DNA from: an uncultured Ruminococcus sp.
GTDB taxonomy: Bacteria; Bacillota; Clostridia; Oscillospirales; Acutalibacteraceae
Length of the DNA stretch: 50,814 bases
Direction: 5' to 3'
Assembly: GCA_902802105.1 (NCBI GenBank)
Contig: CADCKR010000005.1
Span: 1 to 50,814, forward strand
Below the pieces are notes generated by a model that saw only the letters and a list, made by a program, of their open reading frames with translations, searched no databases and was not told the origin of the DNA. Of the stretch, positions 33,383 to 41,222 are shown piece by piece (position 1 is the first letter of the stretch; each line of letters starts with the position of its first letter). Position numbers and translations under genes: made by a program.

Positions 33383-36013
33383 TCATTCCTTTATGCTGCC
33401 GAAGATTATATCGTTTACCTTATCAAGAGCTGCTTCGATCTTTGATGCATCGCCTACGCCTGCCATAGCTCTTTCGGGCTTGCCGCCGCCCTTGCCGTCA
33501 ACAAGCTCTGCCACCTGCTTGATGAGCTTTCCTGCATGAAGTCCCTTTTTCTGAGCCTCGATTCCGCAGACAACAGCAAGGTTTGCTTTGCCTTCATCAA
33601 CAGCAAAAAGAACGGCAGCGCTCTTGGGTGCGACTTCAAGCACTCTGTCGCACATTCTCTTGAGTGCGGCGGAATTCATGCCGTCAAAGCGTCCCTTGAT
33701 GATCCTTACGCCCTTTTCGATAACAGAAACGCTGAATATATTATCAAGCGCCATTGCTGATACCCTTGTGTTAAGACGGTCTATCTCCCTGTCCTTCTCC
33801 TTCAGCTCGGCTGCTGCGCTCTCACATGAGGACGCAAGATTTGCAGCATTGGTGATCTTCAGAGCCTTCATGCATTCGATGGTGGTATTCTTATATTCAT
33901 CAAGCATTGTAAGGACGTTCCTGCCCGTAACAGCCTCGATCCTTCTTACGCCCGATGCAACGGAGCCTTCGCTCTTTATCCTGAACAGACCGATCTTCGA
34001 GGTGTTCTCTATATGCGTACCGCCGCAGAACTCCTTTGAGAAATCGTCTATCATAACAACTCTTACGATATCGCCGTATTTCTCGCCAAAGAGAGCCATA
34101 GCGCCAAGCTTCTTTGCTTCCTCTATCTTCATTTCCTTTGTTACGACGTCAACACCGCTGAAAATCTCTTCGTTGACGAGAGCTTCTATCTGAGCAAGCT
34201 CCTCATCTGTCAGAGCAGAGAAATGAGTGAAGTCAAAGCGCAGCTTTTCGCTGTCAACAAGCTGGCCTGCCTGCTCAACGTGTGTGCCGAGGACCTTTCT
34301 GAGCGCAGCCTGCAGCAGGTGAGCCGCCGTATGGTTGCGCATTATCGAGAAGCGGTTCTCCTTGTTTACCTCTGCGCTGACAGTCTGACCGACCTCGACA
34401 GTTCCCTCTGCGATATGGCAGTGATGCATATATATCCCGTTGTTGTCCTTAACGGTGTCAAGCACTTCAAGCTTTGTTTTGTCGGCAAGGATAACGCCCC
34501 TGTCGCCTACCTGACCGCCGCTTTCTGCATAGAACGGGGTTTTGTCAAGCACGATGACCACATCATCGCCTGTACCGCCGAATTCGACTCTCTCACCGTC
34601 TTCAACGATCGCAGCTATCCTTGAGCTTGAAGCAAGCTCGGTATAACCGATAAATTCAGTCTTGTCTATACCGCTGAAATCAACGCTGTCGCTGAGCCAT
34701 GCATCTGCGCCTGCATTCTTTCTTGCGTTCTTTGCCCTTATCTTCTGCTCTTTGAGAAGCTCGTTATAGCCGTCTGTATCTACAGTAAAGCCCTTCTCCT
34801 CTGCGACCTCTCTGATAAGGTCTATCGGGAAGCCGAATGTGTCATTAAGCCTGAAAGCATCCTCTCCCGTGATGCGGTTGGTCTCGGATCTCTTCATTAT
34901 ATCATCAAGGAGCGCAAAGCCCTGATCGAGAGTTCTTCCGAAGCTCTCCTCCTCTGTCTTGATGACCTTTACTATAAGATCGCGCTTTTCGGAAAGCTCA
35001 GGATAAGATGCATTCTCCTGTATAACTGTATCAACTACCTTGTAAAGGAAGCTGTCCTTTATGCCGAGAAGTCTGCCGTGACGTGCCGCCCTCCTGAGCA
35101 GTCTCCTGAGAACGTAGCCTCTGCCCTCGTTTGAAGGCATTACGCCGTCACCGATCATAAATGTAGTGCTTCTGATGTGGTCGGTTATAACACGCAGTGA
35201 AATATCCGTCTTTTCGCTCTCGCCGTAGCTTACGCCTACAAGCTCAGATATTTTCTTCATTATGTTCTGCACCGTATCAACAAGGAAAAGATTATCCACG
35301 CCCTGCATCACACAGGCAAGTCTTTCAAGACCCATGCCGGTATCAATGTTCGGATGATCCATCGGGGTATAATTTCCGTGTCCGTCATTTACAAACTGTG
35401 AAAATACGTTGTTCCATACCTCAACATATCTGTCACAGTCGCAGCCTACGCCGCAGTCCGGCTTGCCGCAGCCGTATTTTTCACCTCTGTCAAAGTAAAG
35501 CTCAGTACAGGGGCCGCAGGGACCTTCGCCGTGCTCCCAGAAGTTGTCTTCTTTGCCAAGTCTTTTAAGGTGAGACGGGTCAACGCCTACTTCATTTGTC
35601 CATATATCCCATGCCTCGTCATCGTTTTCGTAAACGGATATATATATCTTCTCGGCAGGCATTTCAAGCACCTTGGTAAAGAATTCCCACGCCCATGCCA
35701 TAGCCTCATGCTTGAAGTAATCTCCGAAGGAAAAGTTTCCGAGCATTTCAAAAAAAGTACCGTGACGCGCGGTAATGCCTACCCTCTCGATATCGGGAGT
35801 ACGTATGCACTTCTGGCAGGTAGTCACCCTTGTTCTCGGAGGAGTCACCTCACCTGTGAAGAATTTCTTCATAGGTGCCATACCGGAGTTGATGAGAAGA
35901 AGGCTGTTGTCGTTGTTGGGTATGAGCGGAAAGCTCGGCAGTCTGAGATGTCCCTTTGACTCAAAGAAGGACAAATACATTTCTCTTAATTCATTCAATC
36001 CTGTCCATTTCAT
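33383..36013 (-). CDS. alaS: Alanyl-tRNA synthetase
   Basis: 876 residues, full length. The class II core begins MKWTGLNELREMYLSFFESKGH; TRVTTCQKCIRTPDIERVG and GNFSFGDYFK are motif segments. The editing domain has HTAAHLLQAALRKVLG and CGGTHIENTSKIG (zinc ligands), and the C-terminal C-Ala/DHHA1 domain ends the protein. GYGKPDCGVGCDC-type cysteines (YGCGKPDCGVGCDCDRY) are typical. Start 36013 has AAAGGGTG about 7 bp upstream; a longer frame to 36292 runs through the T-box and is rejected. Expression is set by the upstream T-box. Confidence 0.97.
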   Translation of the reverse strand: MKWTGLNELREMYLSFFESKGHLRLPSFPLIPNNDNSLLLINSGMAPMKKFFTGEVTPPRTRVTTCQKCIRTPDIERVGITARHGTFFEMLGNFSFGDYFKHEAMAWAWEFFTKVLEMPAEKIYISVYENDDEAWDIWTNEVGVDPSHLKRLGKEDNFWEHGEGPCGPCTELYFDRGEKYGCGKPDCGVGCDCDRYVEVWNNVFSQFVNDGHGNYTPMDHPNIDTGMGLERLACVMQGVDNLFLVDTVQNIMKKISELVGVSYGESEKTDISLRVITDHIRSTTFMIGDGVMPSNEGRGYVLRRLLRRAARHGRLLGIKDSFLYKVVDTVIQENASYPELSEKRDLIVKVIKTEEESFGRTLDQGFALLDDIMKRSETNRITGEDAFRLNDTFGFPIDLIREVAEEKGFTVDTDGYNELLKEQKIRAKNARKNAGADAWLSDSVDFSGIDKTEFIGYTELASSSRIAAIVEDGERVEFGGTGDDVVIVLDKTPFYAESGGQVGDRGVILADKTKLEVLDTVKDNNGIYMHHCHIAEGTVEVGQTVSAEVNKENRFSIMRNHTAAHLLQAALRKVLGTHVEQAGQLVDSEKLRFDFTHFSALTDEELAQIEALVNEEIFSGVDVVTKEMKIEEAKKLGAMALFGEKYGDIVRVVMIDDFSKEFCGGTHIENTSKIGLFRIKSEGSVASGVRRIEAVTGRNVLTMLDEYKNTTIECMKALKITNAANLASSCESAAAELKEKDREIDRLNTRVSAMALDNIFSVSVIEKGVRIIKGRFDGMNSAALKRMCDRVLEVAPKSAAVLFAVDEGKANLAVVCGIEAQKKGLHAGKLIKQVAELVDGKGGGKPERAMAGVGDASKIEAALDKVNDIIFGSIKE

Positions 36014-36044
36014 TTTTATCACCCTTTGCTTAATTTGCCGCCGT

Positions 36045-36275
36045 GAGAAATAAAAAAGACCCTTTCGCCTGTATGGGACGAAAAGATCCGTGTTACCACC
36101 CAAATTGCGCGCCAAAGACGCGCCGCTCAAAGGCCATAACGCAGCCATGCGTTGCGGTTTTCCGCAAATGCTCCGAGTCAGCCCAAGCAGCCTTCCGTAA
36201 AAACCTCTCATCAAACGGTTTTCTCTCTTTGACGGCGGTATTGCTCTTTTTCTCATCACAGCAGCATATATATAC
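36045..36275 (-). promoter_or_regulatory. T-box riboswitch controlling alaS (tRNA-Ala sensor)
   Basis: On the minus strand the leader has a Stem I with AGAGAGAAAACCG and GATGAGAGG (distal loop type), a candidate specifier GCT (Ala) at 36180-36182 inside GGGCTGACTCGG, and the T-box proper GGGTGGTAACACGG (36089-36102), whose TGGT fits the ACCA end of tRNA-Ala. It is followed by a 12-bp terminator stem (GATCTTTTCGTC 36077-36088 with GGCGAAAGGGTC 36058-36069) and six T. Uncharged tRNA-Ala would favour the antiterminator and alaS synthesis. Confidence 0.9.
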
Positions 36276-36281
36276 AATACT

Positions 36282-36309
36282 ATTATAATCAAAAAATCCT
36301 CCGTGTCAA
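36282..36309 (-). promoter_or_regulatory. Promoter of alaS
   Basis: On the minus strand a perfect TTGACA (36304-36309), 16 bp, a perfect TATAAT (36282-36287), just upstream of the T-box leader. Confidence 0.8.
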
Positions 36310-36371
36310 TGAAAATTTTCGTGAAGAGCGTTTTTTCATCATTTTGATCAAAAAAAATCGCCTTTCAGCAG

Positions 36372-36400
36372 TTGTATCCCCGCCTTGACTGTGGTATAAT
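36372..36400 (+). promoter_or_regulatory. Candidate plus-strand promoter, far upstream of a lipoprotein gene
   Basis: TTGTAT (36372-36377), 17 bp, TATAAT (36395-36400). It would give a leader of about 235 nt that includes mosaic island 5 before the gene at 36645. Confidence 0.45.
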
Positions 36401-36461
36401 CCTGATATTGACTGAATTAAGTTTGGAGTTATTCAAAATTGTAAAGTTAAAAGTTTATAAT

Positions 36462-36600
36462 ACGCAAGCATATACTTTTTATGGTTACGCTGTCTGTCTC
36501 TCTCATGCCGCAGTTAGTACCGCCAGAGTAATTATGTCTGCTAAAGCAGTCTCTGCAAAGCGCCGCTGATGCACCTTCTTCTGCGGGCGGAAAGCTGCGG
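36462..36600. repeat. Mosaic intergenic repeat, island 5
   Basis: CATATACTTTTTATGGTTACGC..CCGCAGTTAGTACCGCC (36469-36526) matches 538-594 with a few changes. GTCTGCTAAAGCAGTCTCTG and GCAAAGCGCCGCTGATGCAC (36537-36574) belong to the 55-nt module of islands 2, 4 and 6. It lies in the leader of the lipoprotein gene. Confidence 0.7.
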
Positions 36601-36644
36601 AATGAGTTTTTTAGATATCACATAAATAAGGAGAAAAAGAAACA

Positions 36645-37496
36645 ATGAAAAAAACAGTTATTGCCCTGATTGCGGCTATGATGATACTGTCAATGGCCGC
36701 CTGCCGGAACGATAAAAACACAAAATCAGACTCTATACCCGAAGGAACAAGCACAGCTTCTGCATCAGAACAGCTTTCGGATGCTCAGAGCAGCATAACG
36801 CCTGAAAGCAAGGATAACAGCAGCTCTCCTTCCGGAAGCACAGTCGAACTGCCTGATGCAGAAGAAGCGACCTTCAATTCCGACAAGGATTACAGCGGCA
36901 CCGTTACCGGAAAATTCGTGGATGTGAGCAAGCTCTCCGACAAAACAAAGACCTGTGTTGTGGATGTACTCAACGGAGACACACTGACACTTGATGCCGA
37001 GGGAAAGTTGGCTATCGCAAAAGGCATATCAATAGATTTCAGCGCAAATATCAGAAAGGATAAGGAAAACACCTCGTTCCACATGATAATCGCCGGACAG
37101 GAATCAGCCGTTATAAGAAACGAAAGCGGCACCTACGTTATCGACAACAGCTCAAAGACAGCGACCCTCAGCAAAGCCGAAAGCTCTGACGAAAACGAAA
37201 GCGCATTCTATACAAATCCCGCTTCGGGCAAGGTCGTTTCGTTTATCGCATCACTTTTCGGAAAAGAACCTCTCACCTATTCAAAGAGCGGCTCTGAGGT
37301 ATTCGAGGGCGAAGCTCTGACCTATGAGGAATATACTGTCGGCAGCATAATCATACGGCTTTATTATGACGGCAATACAATAAAATATGCTTCAATAGAC
37401 AAAAGCGGAGCCGTATCTACAGTAAAGGTAAATACCCTTACAGCCAAAGTCGAACCCGATTCATTCAAAATTCCTGAAGGATATACTATAAAGTAA
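36645..37496 (+). CDS. Lipoprotein of unknown function
   Basis: 283 residues. Signal peptide with lipobox LSMAAC (Cys20), then a Ser/Thr/Asp-rich linker to about 65, then a folded domain with alternating hydrophobic and charged strands, ending KVEPDSFKIPEGYTIK. Strand pattern and the final FKIPEGY are reminiscent of LolA/LppX-like or outer-surface lipid carriers, but this is weak. GGAG lies 11 bp before the ATG, a long spacing. It is flanked by a repeat island upstream and a strong terminator downstream, so it is a single-gene unit. Confidence 0.6.
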   Translation: MKKTVIALIAAMMILSMAACRNDKNTKSDSIPEGTSTASASEQLSDAQSSITPESKDNSSSPSGSTVELPDAEEATFNSDKDYSGTVTGKFVDVSKLSDKTKTCVVDVLNGDTLTLDAEGKLAIAKGISIDFSANIRKDKENTSFHMIIAGQESAVIRNESGTYVIDNSSKTATLSKAESSDENESAFYTNPASGKVVSFIASLFGKEPLTYSKSGSEVFEGEALTYEEYTVGSIIIRLYYDGNTIKYASIDKSGAVSTVKVNTLTAKVEPDSFKIPEGYTIK

Positions 37497-37543
37497 CCGT
37501 AAGCAAGACTGGTTCATTACCGTTTGCAGCAGCACAGCAAATA

Positions 37544-37588
37544 CCGCAGTATGCCGATATCTCACGGCACACTGCGGTGCTTTTTTTC
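37544..37588. terminator. Bidirectional terminator, lipoprotein / vanZ
   Basis: CCGCAGTATGCCG (37544-37556) pairs with CGGCACACTGCGG (37565-37577) with one mismatch over an 8-nt loop; TGCTTTTTTT follows. The vanZ stop at 37562 lies inside it on the other strand. Confidence 0.8.
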
Positions 37589-38140
37589 TCTGTATTTTCT
37601 TTTTATCCTATGGTACAGACGGTACAGTCCATATCCGACGGCCGCACCTGTTGTATTCAGGATGAGATCGTCAACATCGGTCGTCCTTTCAAGCGGTATC
37701 TGCACTGTTTCTATAATGAGCGATATAAAAAAGCCCCTCACAAGCGTCTGTGAATAATTGGTTCTGTACAGTACCGCTATGAAAATTCCTACCGGAACAA
37801 AAATGCCTATATTGCCGATAACATTAAAAATAAAACCTCTGTATAAAAAAACATTCTGCCCCGACTCAATAAGCTGCTTTATAATTATATAAAACGGTAT
37901 AAGATATATTTTATTAAGACCCGGATTATATATAAACGTCTGTGTAAAAAGCATTATCAAAAAGGTCATAAACAGCAGCAATATTGTTTCATGCACCATG
38001 TCGGGCTTGTCTGAAAGATCGGTCTTTTTTCGTTCTTTAAGATAAAGCAGCCGCAAAAAAATACATATCGGCAGAAACAACAAAACCAATGCCGTTCCCT
38101 CTGACAAAAACTTAGCTAAATATTGGATCACAGTTCTCAT
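37562..38140 (-). CDS. VanZ-like membrane protein
   Basis: 192 residues with four to five helices. NVIGNIGIFVPVGIF and the SLIIETVQIPLERTTDVDDLILNTTGAAVGYGLY stretch, cut here as SLIIETVQ and DVDDLILNTTGAAVGYG, are the conserved VanZ blocks. VanZ of Enterococcus gives low teicoplanin resistance; chromosomal relatives are of unknown role and should not be read as resistance genes. Its ATG overlaps the whiA stop (ATGA), so it is coupled to whiA. It is the last gene of the hprK-murB-rapZ-whiA run. Confidence 0.85.
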   Translation of the reverse strand: MRTVIQYLAKFLSEGTALVLLFLPICIFLRLLYLKERKKTDLSDKPDMVHETILLLFMTFLIMLFTQTFIYNPGLNKIYLIPFYIIIKQLIESGQNVFLYRGFIFNVIGNIGIFVPVGIFIAVLYRTNYSQTLVRGFFISLIIETVQIPLERTTDVDDLILNTTGAAVGYGLYRLYHRIKRKYREKKHRSVP

Positions 38141-39063
38141 TTGCCCTTTAGCTCCTCCGCTATAGCCATAAGCCGCTGTATACGGTGGTTTGCGCCCGAA
38201 CGGCTTATCGGCACGGGCAAAGCGCTGCCAAGCTCTCTGAGATTGAACTCCGGGTGCTCTACGCGAAGCATAGCCATCTCACGAAGATCCTCAGGAAGAG
38301 AATCAAGACCGCGCTTTTCACGTATCAGGTCAATGGCGATCAGCTGCTTTGCCGATGCATCGGCTGTTTTATTAAGATTGGCAGTTTCAGAATTGATCCT
38401 GCGGTTCACACGGTTCCTTACGGATTTTACCATTCGGCTCTGCATTATATTCAATGCAGACATAGGCGCGCCGATGTAGGTCAGCATATCCTCTATGTTA
38501 TCGCTGCCCTTGATGTAGACCACATAGCTGCCCTTGCGCAGGACAGTTTTCGGTTCGGCGCTTATCTCCTCTATCTCGCCTATTATCCTTTCAAGGTCGG
38601 ATGCAAGGTTCTTATGCGGAACAGAAAATTCAAGATGATAGTCCTTGTCGGGGTCGCTCACGCTGCCGCATACAAGAAAAACTCCCCTGAGAAAGCAGGC
38701 GTGTGCACCCTCACCGTCAATATTTGCCCGGTTTATGCGCAGGCTCGGCTGAGCGCGGTCGTGACCGAAAAAGTCAAATATCCTTGCGCAGTCCGATCTG
38801 TCGGGAACAGAAAGATAATAAAGGCTGCTCTCCCCCTTGCGCCTTGTAAGCTTTACCTCAAGGTCAACAATAGCTCCCGTAAGCGATGCAAGACCCTCTG
38901 AATAAGTCATTGCGGCAGGGCGTGATTCGGTAGTCATGGAAACAGCAGAAGAACTGAACTGCTTTGAAAACAAGGCCATTCCGTATATCAGAGCTGTTTT
39001 CTGTTCAGGTGAAAGCTCTCCTGCTGCACAAAGTGATTCCTTGGTTTCCTTTGAGAAAGACAT
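38137..39063 (-). CDS. whiA: WhiA family DNA-binding protein
   Basis: 308 residues. N-terminal part resembles a degenerate LAGLIDADG fold (FLRGVFLVCGSVSDPDKDYHLEF is typical), and the C-terminal helix-turn-helix is ENLRE-type: EHPEFNLRELGSALPVPISRSGANHR, cut as NLRELGSALPVPISRSG. WhiA controls division in Bacillus and sporulation septation in Streptomyces. It starts 6 bp after the rapZ stop, with GGTGATA as ribosome site. In many Firmicutes yvcK lies between rapZ and whiA; it is absent here. Confidence 0.93.
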   Translation of the reverse strand: MSFSKETKESLCAAGELSPEQKTALIYGMALFSKQFSSSAVSMTTESRPAAMTYSEGLASLTGAIVDLEVKLTRRKGESSLYYLSVPDRSDCARIFDFFGHDRAQPSLRINRANIDGEGAHACFLRGVFLVCGSVSDPDKDYHLEFSVPHKNLASDLERIIGEIEEISAEPKTVLRKGSYVVYIKGSDNIEDMLTYIGAPMSALNIMQSRMVKSVRNRVNRRINSETANLNKTADASAKQLIAIDLIREKRGLDSLPEDLREMAMLRVEHPEFNLRELGSALPVPISRSGANHRIQRLMAIAEELKGK

Positions 39064-39069
39064 ATATTA

Positions 39070-39939
39070 TCACCGCTTATTCTTTGAAACATCTCTGTGG
39101 TGTATGACAGCTCTCTGTCTGGATTCAATAATATGCTGATAGAGCACTCTCGTGAGCGTGACAGAACGGTGCTGGCCGCCTGTGCAGCCGATAGCTATGA
39201 CAAGTTGGCTTTTGCCCTCGGAAAGATAGAGCGGAAGAGTGTAGTCAACAAGCGATATCATCCTTTCGGCAAAGCCCTTCGACTGCTCAAAGCTCATCAC
39301 ATAATCATAAACGCAGGCTTCAAGTCCGGTGTGCTGCTTCAGTTCAGGGATATAGAATGGATTCGGCAGACAGCGCACATCAAACACAAGGTCGGCTTCG
39401 GCAGGTATACCGTACTTAAATCCGAAAGAAATGCAGGTAACAGTCATGCCCAATGCAGCGTTGCCAAGGAACAGCGCAGCTATTCTTTCTCTTAGCTGTG
39501 AGCCGGAAAGCAGAGACGTATCTATAACATAATCAGCTCTTGCCTTTACGTGCATAAGAAGGCTGCGTTCAAGGGCAACCGCATTTTCGGTAGATCCCTT
39601 GCTGACATCCACAAGGGGGTGCTTGCGGCGTGTTTCTTTATAACGCCGCAGAAGAACATCGTCCCTTGCATCGAGGAACAGTATCTTGTAGTTCTTTTTG
39701 TCTGATCTGAAGCTGTCAAGAGCCTCAAACAGGTCGTCAAATGCATCGCCTGCCCTGACATCGGTAACTACTGCGATCTTCTTCATTCTCTCGTCCGATG
39801 ATCTTTCGCACAGATCGTAAAATGTCGGCAGGAGCATCGGAGGGATATTATCTACACAATAATATCCGATATCCTCCATGCTTTTCATAGCAACGGATTT
39901 TCCGGCGCCGGAAAGACCCGTTATAATAATAAATTCCAT
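39070..39939 (-). CDS. rapZ: RapZ/YvcJ nucleotide-binding protein
   Basis: 289 residues. P-loop GLSGAGKS is at residues 7-14; CVDNIPPMLLP, then FLDARDDVLLRRYKETRRKHPL and IGCTGGQHRSVTL near the C-terminus are the family signatures. E. coli RapZ guides RNase E to GlmZ; Firmicutes members bind nucleotides and affect competence and UDP-GlcNAc responses, with the exact role less clear. Start 39939 (MEFIIITGLSG) has AGGTGA 5 bp upstream. It lies between murB and whiA. Confidence 0.93.
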   Translation of the reverse strand: MEFIIITGLSGAGKSVAMKSMEDIGYYCVDNIPPMLLPTFYDLCERSSDERMKKIAVVTDVRAGDAFDDLFEALDSFRSDKKNYKILFLDARDDVLLRRYKETRRKHPLVDVSKGSTENAVALERSLLMHVKARADYVIDTSLLSGSQLRERIAALFLGNAALGMTVTCISFGFKYGIPAEADLVFDVRCLPNPFYIPELKQHTGLEACVYDYVMSFEQSKGFAERMISLVDYTLPLYLSEGKSQLVIAIGCTGGQHRSVTLTRVLYQHIIESRQRAVIHHRDVSKNKR

Positions 39940-40002
39940 AATTATCACCTGATTGACGGAGCACTGTAATCTGTCTGCAAGTGATGCGGCAGAAAAAGCG
40001 CT

Positions 40003-40914
40003 TTATGTTCTGCCGATAAACCTTACCTCACAGCAAAGCTCAACATTTTTCTTTTCCTTTACTTCCTTTTTTATGTGGTCGATAAGTCCAAGCACATCAT
40101 TTGCGCTTGCACCGTTGTCATTTACAATAAAGCCTGCGTGTTTCGGGCTGACCTGAGCGCCGCCGTATTCATAGCCTTTAAGTCCGCATTCTTCGATAAG
40201 GGCGGCAGCATATCCGTTTACAGGACGCTTGAACACACTGCCTGCGCTGGGATGGTTGATGGGCTGCTTTGTCTTGCGCTGCTCCATAAGCTCCTGCATT
40301 TTTTCGGTTATCACATCCTGTGGCCTTGGCTCAAGCCTGAATGATGCGCGAAGGATTATATTATCCGTATCAGTAAACGCGCTGTGACGATAGGAAAAAT
40401 CAAGCTCATCATCCTTGCAGCGTTTTATATTGCCGTCCTTGTCCATATAATCGACAGAGAATACGATATCCTTTATTTCTCCGCCGTAGGCTCCCGCGTT
40501 CATATATATTGCTCCGCCTACAGAACCCGGGATACCCCATGCAAATTCAAGTCCGCCCAAGGACATATTCCTTGCAAAGTTGCACAGTCTTGCAAGCGTA
40601 GAGCCTGCACCGCAGCGCACTATATTATCGTCTGCAAGCGTGATCTCGTTAAATTCTCCGTCAAGCCTGATAACAAGCCCCTCGATGCCGTTATCGGAAA
40701 CAAGTATGTTTGAGCCAAGCCCAAGTATAAAATACGGTATGTTTCGTTCCCTGCAAAGCAGGATTATATTTCTGAGCGAACGCACATCCCTGACAGAGCA
40801 AAAGCAATCTGCCTTGCCGCCTATGCGGAAGCTTGTATGGCTTTTCATTTCTTCGTCAAGCTTTATTTCTGCGTTTTCTCTGCTCAGTATATCAATAAAT
40901 TCTTTTTCTATCAT
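40003..40914 (-). CDS. murB: UDP-N-acetylenolpyruvoylglucosamine reductase
   Basis: 303 residues, type II MurB. FAD-binding segments FILGLGSNILVSDNG and FAWGIPGSVGGAIYMNAGAYGGE (cut as GIPGSVGGAIYMNAGAYGGE), the active-site Ser in PSAGSVFKRP, and the C-terminal KHAGFIVNDNGAS block are all present. It reduces UDP-GlcNAc-enolpyruvate to UDP-MurNAc for cell wall synthesis. AGGAGATATT precedes the ATG. It is separated from hprK by a 308-bp repeat island, unlike the tight spacing usual for this block. Confidence 0.95.
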   Translation of the reverse strand: MIEKEFIDILSRENAEIKLDEEMKSHTSFRIGGKADCFCSVRDVRSLRNIILLCRERNIPYFILGLGSNILVSDNGIEGLVIRLDGEFNEITLADDNIVRCGAGSTLARLCNFARNMSLGGLEFAWGIPGSVGGAIYMNAGAYGGEIKDIVFSVDYMDKDGNIKRCKDDELDFSYRHSAFTDTDNIILRASFRLEPRPQDVITEKMQELMEQRKTKQPINHPSAGSVFKRPVNGYAAALIEECGLKGYEYGGAQVSPKHAGFIVNDNGASANDVLGLIDHIKKEVKEKKNVELCCEVRFIGRT

Positions 40915-40954
40915 AATATCTCCTTATATTCGCTTTTATATAAAAAATTCGCCT

Positions 40955-41222
40955 TCGCCAGCGCCGGCGAGCCGCCGGTGCCGTGTCCGCTCCGCTCGTT
41001 TACACTCGCTTTGTTCTGCTCATTCTTTAGTCATCCCCGTAGAAGTTGGTGCATCCGCGGTGCTTTGCAAAGACTTATTTTACGCTTAAACTCCACACTC
41101 CACGCTCCACACTCCTAACTAATTTTCTGTATGTGTTGAACAAGAAGCGAATCGGGAGCGCAGGCTCTGCGCCGAATTGGGAGTGCAAAGCCTGCGCCGA
41201 ATCGGGTGCGGCAGCTTGCCGC
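40955..41222. repeat. Mosaic intergenic repeat, island 6, between hprK and murB
   Basis: Inverted relative to island 2. It holds CGGCG-AGC-CGCCG (40964-40978), CCGTGTCCGCTCCGCTCG, the TTTACACTCGCTTTG segment, a 55-nt module (about 41028-41083), CTCCACACTCC repeats, TAACTAATTTTCTGTATGTG, then three exact-length 25-bp units (41148-41172, 41173-41197, 41198-41222). The last unit ends flush against the hprK stop codon. No gene is seen. Confidence 0.8.
41148..41222. repeat. Three tandem 25-bp hairpin units with changed stems
   Basis: Each unit is CGAATYGGGWG plus a hairpin. The hairpins are GCGCAG-GCT-CTGCGC, an imperfect GTGCAA-AGC-CTGCGC, and GCGGCA-GCT-TGCCGC. The first and third keep full pairing though the stem sequence differs, and the GCT loop and the CGAATYGGG linker stay constant. 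Confidence 0.75.

Noticed and set aside
36014-36292. 93-codon N-terminal extension of alaS
   Set aside because: It would translate the T-box and its terminator; AlaS proteins start at MKWTGLNELR and the SD lies there.
37562-38140. VanZ-like gene as a glycopeptide-resistance determinant
   Set aside because: No vanA/B-type ligase, vanX, vanH or regulator is present. Chromosomal vanZ-like genes are common and of unknown role.
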